The position numbers and the translations under genes were made by a program. The notes beneath the pieces are model-generated. The model was given only the letters and a program-made list of their open reading frames with translations, did no database searches and was not told the origin of the DNA. 64,000 bases of DNA from Pseudoalteromonas distincta. GTDB taxonomy: Bacteria > Pseudomonadota > Gammaproteobacteria > Enterobacterales > Alteromonadaceae. This document shows positions 33,990 to 42,654 of the stretch, piece after piece; positions within the stretch are counted from its first letter, which is position 1, and each line of letters starts with the position of its first letter. Location of the stretch: contig NZ_JWIG01000009.1 of the NCBI RefSeq assembly GCF_000814675.1, positions 1 to 64,000 of the forward strand, read 5' to 3'.

Positions 33990-34336
33990 TATAAAACGCT
34001 TAGTACGTTTTCTGGTGGACGACCAATCGCTGCTTTATTGTTATTAACTACGATAGGGCGTTCAATCAATTTTGGGTATTTAACCATAGCGTTAATAAGT
34101 GCGTCCTCATTTGTTTCATCATTCAAATTAAGCGCTTTGTAGTCATCTTCTTTTGTGCGCATCATTTCACGTACGGATGAAAAACCAAGTTGGATTACAA
34201 GCGTTGAAATTTGCTCGTGAGTAAGAGGGTTTTTTAAATACTCTACAACACTTGGCTCTATCGCTTTACTTTGCAGTAGCGCTAGCGTTTCGCGTGATTT
34301 AGAACAACGTGGGTTGTGGTAAATAGTAACAGACAT
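33989..34336 (-). CDS. arsC: Arsenate reductase, glutaredoxin-dependent (ArsC family)
   Basis: A 115-residue protein of the ArsC/YffB/Spx fold that reduces arsenate to arsenite. NPRCSKSRETL holds catalytic Cys11. The arsenate-coordinating Arg residues lie in SSVREMMRTKE and in LIERPIVV...AAIGRPPENV. There is no arsB or arsR nearby; the gene leads the cluster arsC-wrbA-DUF2069, so resistance may not be its only role. Confidence 0.93.
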   Translation of the reverse strand: MSVTIYHNPRCSKSRETLALLQSKAIEPSVVEYLKNPLTHEQISTLVIQLGFSSVREMMRTKEDDYKALNLNDETNEDALINAMVKYPKLIERPIVVNNNKAAIGRPPENVLSVL

Positions 34337-34389
34337 AAAATGATTCCAAAGTGTGAATTGCGTCTATTTTAGGGTAAGCGCTTGCAGAC

Positions 34390-35847
34390 TTAAAGTCTTG
34401 CAAGCTCTTTTTGTAAAAGTCGATACTGGGTAAGTAGTGCTTTTAAACGTTGTTGCTTTACAAGTTCGGTTGGCTCTACGAAGTTAAGTGCTTTTTGTAC
34501 TTCGTCTGCGGCTTTTAAATAAGCACCGTATTGAGCCAATACATCGGCGTTCGCTTCGTGATATGAGGCTAATTTATCTTGTTTTTTATACGCATCAGCA
34601 AGAAGTTGCTTGCCTAGGTTATGATCTGGCTTTTCGAGTAAAAAACTCTTCAAAATATTTTCGGCTAGTTCATATTGCTCAGCTTCAAGTGCTGCGTTGG
34701 CATAGTTAAGCGTAATTACCTGATTATTAGGGCGATACTGATTTAAATCAGCTAAAAATTTTACGGCTTCATCTGCCTTTTTTTGCGCGATGAGTAAATC
34801 GGTATGGGTATCTATATAAAATAGGTTTTTAGGATCGTTTTTTAAAAGCTCATCTAGTATTGGGGCTGCTTCATCAAGCTTTTTTTGATCAAGTAAGCTA
34901 ATAGCTAAACCGTACTTTAAAGCGGTGTTATCGTAGCTATTTTCGCGTAGTCGTTTTCTAAATAGGTCTTCGGCGTTTTCTGGTTTGTTGTCGTAGCGCG
35001 CAAGCACGCGGCTTTTAGCTAAATTAAACTCAAGACTGGCACTCATATGACGCACAGGAAATTGCTCTGCACGCAAACGTACATCAGATACTCGACTCTC
35101 TGGTAATGGGTGAGTAAGTAAAAACGCAGGTGGTTTATATTTATAACGAATTTGCGCGGCAAGTTTAGTTAAAAATTCGCTCGATGCACGAGCATCAAAG
35201 CCTGCATTGTTAAGCGTTTGCATGCCTATGCGGTCAGCTTCTTGCTCGGCTGAGCGACTATGCGTTAACTGACTAAAAGCAGATTGTGTTTGGCTGGCAG
35301 ATATAATCGCAATACCCGCATCTGGTGCAACAACGGTTGCTAATATTCCGGCTATCATACCGGCAATAGTCAGCGCGCTGTTATCTTGTTGTTGTTGTAT
35401 TCTTCGTGCTAAGTGGCGCTGTGTTACGTGAGCAATTTCGTGACCAAGCACTGAGGCAAACTGACTCTCGTTATCGGCTTGAGCTATTAACCCTGTATGC
35501 ACGCCTACATGGCCGCCATAAAAGGCGAAGGCATTTATTTCTGAGTTGTTTATCCAAAAAAACGAAAACGGAAAGCGCACGTCATTAGCATTAGCAACGA
35601 GTTTACGGCCAATAGTTGTGAGGTATTCATCAAGCACTGGGTCATTTATTACTGGTGATGAGCCTCGTATTTGCATCATCATTACTTCGCCAATGGCTTG
35701 TTCTTTTTCGAGTGGCAGTGCTTGTAATGCAGATGTTCCTAAATCAGGAAGCGTAAAGTTGGTTTGCGCTTTTAAAGGTTCGCTTATTAATAAGCTAAAC
35801 GTAAGCGCAGCACTGCATAAAGTGATAAATGCTGATTTTAGCTGCAT
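34390..35847 (-). CDS. bepA: Periplasmic M48 metalloprotease/chaperone BepA (YfgC)
   Basis: Quality-control protease of outer-membrane assembly that degrades misfolded LptD and BamA. The 485-residue form starts at ATG 35847, which has AAGGA five bases upstream; the frame is open 11 codons further but this start gives a proper signal peptide (cleavage after about residue 27). HEIAH (136-140) is the zinc motif, with the third ligand in SAEQEADRIG. TPR-like helices occupy about residues 300-485. The upstream gene ends one base before this start. Confidence 0.93.
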   Translation of the reverse strand: MQLKSAFITLCSAALTFSLLISEPLKAQTNFTLPDLGTSALQALPLEKEQAIGEVMMMQIRGSSPVINDPVLDEYLTTIGRKLVANANDVRFPFSFFWINNSEINAFAFYGGHVGVHTGLIAQADNESQFASVLGHEIAHVTQRHLARRIQQQQDNSALTIAGMIAGILATVVAPDAGIAIISASQTQSAFSQLTHSRSAEQEADRIGMQTLNNAGFDARASSEFLTKLAAQIRYKYKPPAFLLTHPLPESRVSDVRLRAEQFPVRHMSASLEFNLAKSRVLARYDNKPENAEDLFRKRLRENSYDNTALKYGLAISLLDQKKLDEAAPILDELLKNDPKNLFYIDTHTDLLIAQKKADEAVKFLADLNQYRPNNQVITLNYANAALEAEQYELAENILKSFLLEKPDHNLGKQLLADAYKKQDKLASYHEANADVLAQYGAYLKAADEVQKALNFVEPTELVKQQRLKALLTQYRLLQKELARL

Positions 35848-35848
35848 T

Positions 35849-36514
35849 TTATTCCTTGTTAATTTGTTCGCCAATTGCAATTTTGGCTATGTCTATTTCG
35901 TCACTGCTTGCACGGCTGTCTTTTTCGCACAATTGGTAGAGTTCTTTTATTGTGACTCCATCAAGCTTTACAACGTTCAATTCTCGCTGCAAAAAAGTAA
36001 TAATTTTATGTACTACTTTGTGTGCATGTAAAATAATGGCTTTATCTGCTTTGTCGCCTCGTTCAAAATAAAAGCCAATAAACTTATGTAACTGACTTAT
36101 TCTGATCAAGTTTTTCATTGAATGTGGGTCCCACACTCTAAACTCCATAAAGCGATTATTTTTTATGTATTGATCAACAATAACATCTTTAGCATAAGGC
36201 TGTGCCCATAGCTCAAAGCCTCTGTCGGTAAATACTTGGTGCAGCGCAATACGTGGCTTATGTTTGGTATGTATCTCACCTAAGTTATCTTCATAGCCTT
36301 CTAATAAATCTAAGTTCCAATTGCGTTTATCTAAAAGTTGTTTAACTGCATTGTCGAACCCATGATCTAAAATTCCTTCTGATTCGCTTATTGATGAGGC
36401 AACAAGGTGATAAAAAGGAGGTAGTTCGCCCCAATTAATCTGCTTTTTAAACCAATTAATCTCTTTGAGTGTTGGATTACTTGGTAGTTGCGCTTTATTA
36501 TGCGTGCCAGGCAT
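35849..36514 (-). CDS. Conserved hypothetical protein
   Basis: A 221-residue protein I do not recognise. It has no signal peptide or membrane helix. It is rich in aromatic and charged residues (RFMEFRVWDPHSMKNL, HKFIGFYFERGDKADK) and ends in an acidic helical segment. Its stop is 1 base from the bepA start, so it is co-transcribed with bepA. Confidence 0.7.
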   Translation of the reverse strand: MPGTHNKAQLPSNPTLKEINWFKKQINWGELPPFYHLVASSISESEGILDHGFDNAVKQLLDKRNWNLDLLEGYEDNLGEIHTKHKPRIALHQVFTDRGFELWAQPYAKDVIVDQYIKNNRFMEFRVWDPHSMKNLIRISQLHKFIGFYFERGDKADKAIILHAHKVVHKIITFLQRELNVVKLDGVTIKELYQLCEKDSRASSDEIDIAKIAIGEQINKE

Positions 36515-36659
36515 TAACTTATCCTTACTGCTAGTTATGTTATAAGGATAAACTATTGCAGGAATTGTTTTAACAAAAAGTTACAACGGTTTGAGTATAT
36601 AAATACGTAGACCGTAAATATGCGACTTATTATTCATTTACTATACGGATAAAGTAGTT

Positions 36660-36878
36660 ATGGTAGAGCGCGATTTAAAAGAGTTTAAGTGTCCTCAGCA
36701 ATTTGTGCAGTTTAAGCTTGCGCTTCGAAGTGCACAGTCATCAAAACAATGCATCACTTTTAGTCTTAATAGAGGTGAAAGTGCGAACGACATTGAACGT
36801 TTTTTGCAAAAAAATGCTTATAGTTACAATTTTGATAAACAACGTGGGTTGTTATTAGTGGAGCCATTACATGTTTGA
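36660..36878 (+). CDS. TusA/SirA-like small protein
   Basis: A 72-residue protein beginning MVERDLKEFKCPQQFVQFKLALR. The Cys-Pro followed by a helix of the form 'xxxLKxxLAL' is the TusA/SirA pattern, where the Cys carries sulfur as a persulfide. The usual Met-Pro after the Cys-Pro is changed to Gln-Gln. It overlaps the permease gene by 8 bases. Sulfur-relay function is inference. Confidence 0.65.
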   Translation: MVERDLKEFKCPQQFVQFKLALRSAQSSKQCITFSLNRGESANDIERFLQKNAYSYNFDKQRGLLLVEPLHV

Positions 36879-37947
36879 ATACGTAAAAACATGGTACGAA
36901 AGGAAGTTCTCGGATCCTCATTCGTCTACCTTATTATTTTTATTATTGGTATCAGTTGCCTTACTTTACTTTTTTGGCGCGTTAATTGTTCCTGTGCTTG
37001 TTGCACTGGTTATCGCTTATTTACTTGATTGGCCGGTTGTTCATTTAGAGCGTGTTGGCTTAAAACGTTTTACTGCAACAATTATTGTAATGTTGATATT
37101 TATTAGCATTATGCTCACTCTTATTTTAGTTATTGGCCCAGTGCTTTGGAAGCAAACCAGTAACTTAGTGCAAGAAACACCGCATATGCTAGAGCAGGGG
37201 AAGTCTTATTTAATGGCTTTACCTGAACAATACCCAAGTTTAATTAATATAGAACAAGTACAAGCTATTGTTGCAACCGTAGAAGCTAAAATTATTGAGT
37301 TTGGCCAAGCGGTATTATCGTTTTCACTTACGTCTTTAAAAGATGTTGTTGCTTGGCTTATATATTTGGTACTTGTGCCATTACTGGTGTTTTTTATGCT
37401 TAAAGATAAGCTGGAGCTGACAGGGAGTATAGCTAAACTGATCCCGCAGCAACGACGCTTGATTTTACAAGTGTGGAACGAAATGAACCAACAAATTATG
37501 AATTACATTCGCGGTAAAGTATTCGAAATTTTAATTGTTGGTGGTGTGTCTTTCATTGCATTTACTGTTTTAGATTTGCGCTATGCAGCTTTACTTGGTG
37601 TGCTTGTTGGCTTTTCGGTATTAATTCCATTTATTGGCGCGGCACTCGTCACTATTCCGGTAGCGGCAGTTGCACTGTTTCAGTTTGGATTAGAAACGCA
37701 GTTTTGGACCATTTTAATTATTTATGGAATTATTCAGGCGCTTGATGGCAATGTACTTGTACCGCTGTTGTTTTCTGAGGCAGTTGATTTAAATCCGGTA
37801 TTTATAATTGTCGCGGTATTATTTTTTGGTGGCTTATGGGGATTTTGGGGTGTATTTTTTGCCATCCCGTTGGCCTCATTAGTAAAAGCGCTAATAACAG
37901 CTTGGTCGTCAACGCACGAAGAGATCAGCAAAGAGCTCAGTGAATAG
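36871..37947 (+). CDS. PerM/AI-2E transporter family permease
   Basis: A 358-residue membrane protein with about eight helices. The conserved GKVFEILIVGGVSFIAF, LLGVLVGFSVLIPFIGA and DGNVLVPLLFSEAVDLNP are the signature of the AI-2E/PerM exporter family. The substrate is not determined. It is coupled to the TusA-like gene and convergent with nothing; the next gene is on the same strand 135 bases on. Confidence 0.9.
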   Translation: MFEYVKTWYERKFSDPHSSTLLFLLLVSVALLYFFGALIVPVLVALVIAYLLDWPVVHLERVGLKRFTATIIVMLIFISIMLTLILVIGPVLWKQTSNLVQETPHMLEQGKSYLMALPEQYPSLINIEQVQAIVATVEAKIIEFGQAVLSFSLTSLKDVVAWLIYLVLVPLLVFFMLKDKLELTGSIAKLIPQQRRLILQVWNEMNQQIMNYIRGKVFEILIVGGVSFIAFTVLDLRYAALLGVLVGFSVLIPFIGAALVTIPVAAVALFQFGLETQFWTILIIYGIIQALDGNVLVPLLFSEAVDLNPVFIIVAVLFFGGLWGFWGVFFAIPLASLVKALITAWSSTHEEISKELSE

Positions 37948-38082
37948 TTAAGCAAAAAGACTTTTAGTTTAAAAAAGCATAGTAAACGCACCTCTAGTGC
38001 TAATTGATTATTACTCATTACCTGTAAACTTATGTACTATTGGTAATAAGATATATTTTTTAGTAATAAGGTGCGTTTTTTA

Positions 38083-40338
38083 ATGTCTGAGTTTTTATTG
38101 CACGATGAGCCAGTAAAACAAGTTTACCTTGATGCAAATGCAACGACCCCTGTGTTGCCTTGTATTGCTGATGTTGTTTCTCATACCATGCAAATATGTT
38201 TTGGTAATCCTTCAAGCCCGCACATCACAGGTATTCAAGCCAAGCATTTATTAGAACAAACACGTCAAAAGGCACGCACGGTTATTGGCGCAACTAATGG
38301 CGATATCCTATTTACCTCTGGTGCAACGGAGGGTATTCAAACTGCGGTGGTTTCTACATTAATTAATGCTAAAAAGCAGTCTATTAAAAACCCTGTATTA
38401 TTATATGGCGCTACTGAGCATAAAGCGGTGCCAAATACACTCAAGCACTGGAATAGCGTACTTGATGTTAATGCTCAGGTGCTTGCTATTCCGGTTGATA
38501 GTAACGGTATTTTAGATTTAGATTTTATCGCAGAGCATATTAATAACGCTTTGATGATTTGCACCATGGCCGTTAATAACGAAACCGGTGTATATCAAGA
38601 TTTACCCGCTATAGAGCAGGTAATTCGTAGCCGTAACAAAAATGTATCGTGGATGGTGGATTGCGTGCAGGCACTCGGTAAACAAGCGCTCGCACTGAGT
38701 AATACAACTATTGATTACGCTCCTTTTTCGGGGCATAAGCTTTACGCACCTAAAGGTATTGGCTTTTTATATATTCGTAGTGGCAGTGCGTACACACCTT
38801 TTATAGCGGGTGGCGGTCAAGAAAGTGGAATGCGCTCAGGCACCGAAAATCTACCCGGTATTGCAGGGTTAAATAAACTATTTAGTATGTTGCTTGATAA
38901 ATCAGACGATACATTTAAACCAATTAGCATACTTAACTCTTATCGAAGCCAGCTACAAAGCGCGATAAAAGACACCTTTGGCGATATTACATTCAATCAT
39001 GATTTTGCTTATAGCGTGCCTACCACACTTAACTTTGCGGTAAACGACTTAACGAGCAAAGAAGTCATTGATTTATTTGATGCTGCGGGCATTCGCGTAA
39101 GTGGTGGCTCGGCTTGTAGTACGGGCGCATCAACAAGTTTTGTTTTAGATGCAATGGGTGCAAGTAAGTGGCAAAGCGAAAACGCGATTAGGCTATCGTT
39201 TGGACCTGCAGCAACACAACACGATATTGATGATGCTTGTGTGCGTATTCGCGCTCTTAAAGCAATACTACAGGCTAACTGTTTAATTGTATCTGATAGC
39301 ACTACACCACAACAAGAAGTGTGCGCACTTGGCCTTACTCAGTTTAGGCACCAAGGAGCATGTAGTTGGCTTTATGTAAGCGATGATAAATACGCAGTTA
39401 TAATAGACCCGATTGTTGAGCTTATTCCGCGCTTTGAAAAAATAGCTAATACACAAAACTTAACTATATCAGCGGTGCTTAATACACATCTGCATCAAGA
39501 GCGAGAGTCAGCGACTCATTTATTAACCAGTGTTCTTGCATCAAGAGTTGTAAAAGGTGAGGTTGATGCTTTAGGTTGGCCACTAAATGCAGAAAGTATT
39601 AGCTTAGCAAATGACGTACTTGAAAAAGTAGCGACACCTGGGCACAGCAAAGATAGCGTAAGTTATTTATTAAAAAATAGTAATGGCGAAACGCGTTATT
39701 GTTTTTGTGGTGATTTAATTTTGCCTGCAGGGCTTGGCAATACATCGCTTATAGGTGGGGATGCAAAAGCAATGGCACGCTCTATTTTAGCAATCAGCGA
39801 GCAACTTAATAGCACCAGCATTATTTGCTCAGGGCACGACTACCAACAATGTTTTGCCATGAACTGGGCTGTACAACAAAACCAAACGCCATTACTTAAT
39901 GCGTTAGTAAGCGGCAGTATTTCAGTTGATGAATTTACAATACAAAAGCAGCAGTACGACGCTTCAAAGCAAGTAAATAACACGCAATTGTGTGGTTATG
40001 TAAATGCATTGCCTGAGATTGATACACAGCAATTAAATTTTGATGATGCTAAAGCAATGTTAAACACCAGCGATGTGTATTTAATAGATACTCGGGAGCC
40101 GTATGAACATGGAGCAAATAATGTTGCTCAGTTATTTAATACACTAGATGAAAAAACATTAAATATACCGCTTAGCAGAATGGCAAATGCGGTATTTGAA
40201 GGGCAGTTAAGTAAAAATAACAAATATATTTTATTATGCCGCAGTGGTAACCGCTCAAAGATTGCTGCGAGCAATTTAATGCAGCTAGGGTACAAAACTG
40301 TTTATAACCTAAGTGGTGGGCTAGCGCTTAGTAATTAA
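38083..40338 (+). CDS. Three-domain fusion: cysteine desulfurase, ETHE1-like MBL fold, rhodanese
   Basis: A 751-residue protein from ATG 38083; an in-frame GTG four codons earlier is possible. Residues about 10-400 form a class V, IscS/NifS-type PLP enzyme with Lys219 in SGHKLYAP and catalytic Cys345 in SGGSACSTGAS. Residues about 412-600 form a metallo-beta-lactamase fold close to ETHE1 persulfide dioxygenases: THLHQER keeps His469 and His471, with His521 in TPGH, Asp544 in CGDLIL and His585 in SGHD. The second D-H of the usual HxHxDH is Glu-Arg. Residues about 650-750 are a rhodanese with Cys719 in LLCRSGNRS. The domains suggest release of sulfur from cysteine and handling of the resulting persulfide in one chain. 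It is monocistronic, with a terminator. Confidence 0.85.
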   Translation: MSEFLLHDEPVKQVYLDANATTPVLPCIADVVSHTMQICFGNPSSPHITGIQAKHLLEQTRQKARTVIGATNGDILFTSGATEGIQTAVVSTLINAKKQSIKNPVLLYGATEHKAVPNTLKHWNSVLDVNAQVLAIPVDSNGILDLDFIAEHINNALMICTMAVNNETGVYQDLPAIEQVIRSRNKNVSWMVDCVQALGKQALALSNTTIDYAPFSGHKLYAPKGIGFLYIRSGSAYTPFIAGGGQESGMRSGTENLPGIAGLNKLFSMLLDKSDDTFKPISILNSYRSQLQSAIKDTFGDITFNHDFAYSVPTTLNFAVNDLTSKEVIDLFDAAGIRVSGGSACSTGASTSFVLDAMGASKWQSENAIRLSFGPAATQHDIDDACVRIRALKAILQANCLIVSDSTTPQQEVCALGLTQFRHQGACSWLYVSDDKYAVIIDPIVELIPRFEKIANTQNLTISAVLNTHLHQERESATHLLTSVLASRVVKGEVDALGWPLNAESISLANDVLEKVATPGHSKDSVSYLLKNSNGETRYCFCGDLILPAGLGNTSLIGGDAKAMARSILAISEQLNSTSIICSGHDYQQCFAMNWAVQQNQTPLLNALVSGSISVDEFTIQKQQYDASKQVNNTQLCGYVNALPEIDTQQLNFDDAKAMLNTSDVYLIDTREPYEHGANNVAQLFNTLDEKTLNIPLSRMANAVFEGQLSKNNKYILLCRSGNRSKIAASNLMQLGYKTVYNLSGGLALSN

Positions 40339-40358
40339 GCAAAGATTGTAATTTATAC

Positions 40359-40386
40359 AAAATCGGCTTTAGAGCCGATTTTTTAT
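40359..40386 (+). terminator. Terminator of the sulfur fusion gene
   Basis: AAAATCGGCT and AGCCGATTTTTT around a 4-base loop, followed by more T. Confidence 0.9.
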
Positions 40387-40738
40387 TTTTAAGGTTTATT
40401 TGTTTGCAAGGCAAACAATTACAGTAATTAGTGAATAACTATGAAAAGTAATTAGCAGCGCTTATAAAAATTCATTAATATTTCATTTTGATTGATTAAG
40501 CTATGCCGTTGCCTTTAAAATTACAGGTAAATTAATTTATAAAATTTTTATGATACCGGTGTCAAAAGCTAAAAATTGCGTTATCATCTGCACATAAAAT
40601 TATAAAAATAGCACTTTTTTTGCATTTTTAGTTATACTATTTGCGCTTTAATTTAGTGTGAATAAGTAGTATTAAGAGTTTTGCTTTTATAAAAAACATT
40701 TTTAAATCAATTGATTGAAAAAAATAGAGGATATTTCC
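40387..40738. other. Upstream region of pgi
   Basis: An AT-rich leader of about 350 bases with no gene. It contains the LacI-type palindrome at 40551-40564. Hairpin-rich, T-rich tracts lie between about 40600 and 40700. Confidence 0.4.
40551..40564. promoter_or_regulatory. LacI-family operator-like palindrome upstream of pgi
   Basis: TGATACCGGTGTCA, palindromic except for one base pair, with the CCGG centre of sugar-responsive LacI-family sites in Alteromonadales. It is 175 bases before the pgi ATG, so repression or activation of pgi by a LacI-family regulator is possible. Confidence 0.45.
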
Positions 40739-42385
40739 ATGTCTAACCGAACGCAACTAGCAAGTTGGCAAGCACTAGAACAAAGTGCAGCTAAGATGAA
40801 ACAAACACATCTAAAAACGTTATTTGCACAAGATGACACGCGCTTTTCTCAGTTTTCTACTCAAGTACCAGGCGTATTATTCGACTATTCTAAGCAACTT
40901 ATTGATAACGATGTTTTTGCTAACTTAATGTCGCTTGCTAAAGAATGCGATATTGCATCGTGGCGCGATAAAATGTTTAGCGGTGAAAAAATAAATATCA
41001 CTGAGGATCGCTCAGTTTTGCATACGGCACTTCGTAATCGTGCTCACACTCCATTAATTGTTGATGGCGAAAACGTGACACAAGCCGTAGACAACGAGTT
41101 AGCTAAAATTAAAGTGTTTGTAGAAAAAGTTCGTAGCGGTAAATGGTTAGGCTATACCGGCAAAGCGGTAAAAGATGTTGTAAGTATTGGTGTTGGTGGC
41201 TCTAACCTTGGACCACAAATGGCAACTGAGGCATTAAAAGCACTTGCTGATGATACGTTAAATGTTCACTACGTATCTAATGCTGACGGTGTACAAATTT
41301 CGTCTATATTAAAAGCCATTGACCCTGAAACAACATTATTTGTTATTTCGTCAAAAACATTTACGACGTCAGAAACCATGACAAACGCAAAAACGGCGGT
41401 TGACTGGTTTTTACAAACAACAAAAGATGAAAGTACAATTGCAAAGCATTTTGTTGCAGTAAGTACAAATTTAGAAAAAACGGCAGCCTTTGGTATCAGC
41501 GACGAAAACGTATTCACTATGTGGGATTGGGTTGGTGGTCGCTTTTCACTTTGGAGTGCGATAGGCTTACCAATTGCTTTATATTTAGGGTACGACGCCT
41601 TTGAAGCAATTTTAGAAGGTGCGTTTGAAATAGACGAGCACTTTAAATCTGCGCCGTTTGAGCAAAATATACCATTAATTATGGCATTGCTTAGTGTATG
41701 GAATACGAGCTTTTTAGGTTATACAGCGCAAGCTATATTACCGTACGATCAAGCACTGCATATGTTGCCTGCGTATTTACAGCAAGGCGAAATGGAAAGT
41801 AACGGTAAACACGTTAACTTTGCAGGCGAAACGGTACCTTATACTACGGTTCCAATTATTTGGGGCATGACGGGTATTAATGGCCAGCACGCATTTTATC
41901 AGTGTTTACACCAAGGTAATGTAATTGTACCTGCAGATTTTATTGCATCAGTTAAGCCACAAGTGAATGTTGATAAGCATCACGATATTTTATTATCGAA
42001 CTTCTTTGCACAAACAGAAGCGATGATGAGTGGTGTAGATGCAGCGCAAGTTACAGCGGATTTAACCGCTAAGGGTAAATCGCAAGCAGAGATTGATGAG
42101 TTATTAAATCATAAAATTCATCAAGGCAATCGTCCTACAACGTCTATGCTATTAGATACAGTAGATGCTAAAACAGTGGGCCGTTTAATTGCACTGTATG
42201 AGCATAAGATATTTTGCCAAGGCATTATTTTAGAAATATGTTCGTTTGACCAATGGGGTGTAGAGCTAGGTAAAGGTTTAGCATCTAAAATTGAGAGTGA
42301 ACTCACTGATGATAGCGTGAAACACGCTCATGATAGTTCTACAAACGGCTTAATGGCGTACTACAAACAAAACCGTACGCAGTAA
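40739..42385 (+). CDS. pgi: Glucose-6-phosphate isomerase
   Basis: Interconverts glucose-6-phosphate and fructose-6-phosphate. The 548-residue form starts at ATG 40739 with GAGGA nearby; the frame is open eight codons earlier from TTG. E. coli Pgi has 549 residues. DWVGGRFSLWSAIG and the C-terminal GQGIILEICSFDQWGVELGK-type segment are the two PGI signatures. Next on the same strand are zwf and pgl, so all steps from glucose-6-phosphate to 6-phosphogluconate are together. Confidence 0.98.
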   Translation: MSNRTQLASWQALEQSAAKMKQTHLKTLFAQDDTRFSQFSTQVPGVLFDYSKQLIDNDVFANLMSLAKECDIASWRDKMFSGEKINITEDRSVLHTALRNRAHTPLIVDGENVTQAVDNELAKIKVFVEKVRSGKWLGYTGKAVKDVVSIGVGGSNLGPQMATEALKALADDTLNVHYVSNADGVQISSILKAIDPETTLFVISSKTFTTSETMTNAKTAVDWFLQTTKDESTIAKHFVAVSTNLEKTAAFGISDENVFTMWDWVGGRFSLWSAIGLPIALYLGYDAFEAILEGAFEIDEHFKSAPFEQNIPLIMALLSVWNTSFLGYTAQAILPYDQALHMLPAYLQQGEMESNGKHVNFAGETVPYTTVPIIWGMTGINGQHAFYQCLHQGNVIVPADFIASVKPQVNVDKHHDILLSNFFAQTEAMMSGVDAAQVTADLTAKGKSQAEIDELLNHKIHQGNRPTTSMLLDTVDAKTVGRLIALYEHKIFCQGIILEICSFDQWGVELGKGLASKIESELTDDSVKHAHDSSTNGLMAYYKQNRTQ

Positions 42386-42443
42386 AAAATTCGCTTACGC
42401 AAGTAAGTAAACCGAGTACCTTTGAACGGGTAGCGCTGGAGTG

Positions 42444-42487
42444 CTTAGGGTCTGTATTTTTGTGAGAGGAGATACAGGGCCCCTAAG
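42444..42487 (+). other. Strong hairpin between pgi and zwf
   Basis: CTTAGGGTCTGTAT (42444-42457) and ATACAGGGCCCCTAAG (42472-42487) pair over 7+6 bases with a small bulge and a 14-base loop. There is no T-run directly after it. It may end or stabilise the pgi transcript. Confidence 0.45.
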
Positions 42488-42602
42488 GCTCATTTAATAA
42501 GCGCAATGATAAACAATAATAATAAATCATCGATACAGAACAATTCAGCAGGCTTTTATTTAAATACAGCTATAAAAGCCATCTAATCTAGCAATAAATA
42601 GG

Positions 42603-42638
42603 CATACCCGCGCATTTACCAAATGTACTGGGTATCAC
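42603..42638 (+). other. Hairpin in the zwf leader
   Basis: ATACCCGCGCATTT and AAATGTACTGGGTAT pair except for internal mismatches. It ends about 17 bases before the zwf start codon. Role unknown. Confidence 0.3.
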
Positions 42639-42654
42639 AACGTAGAGAGTAACT

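Noticed and set aside
42386..42654. HexR-type operator before zwf
   Set aside because: No TGTAAT...ATTACA palindrome was found in the interval.
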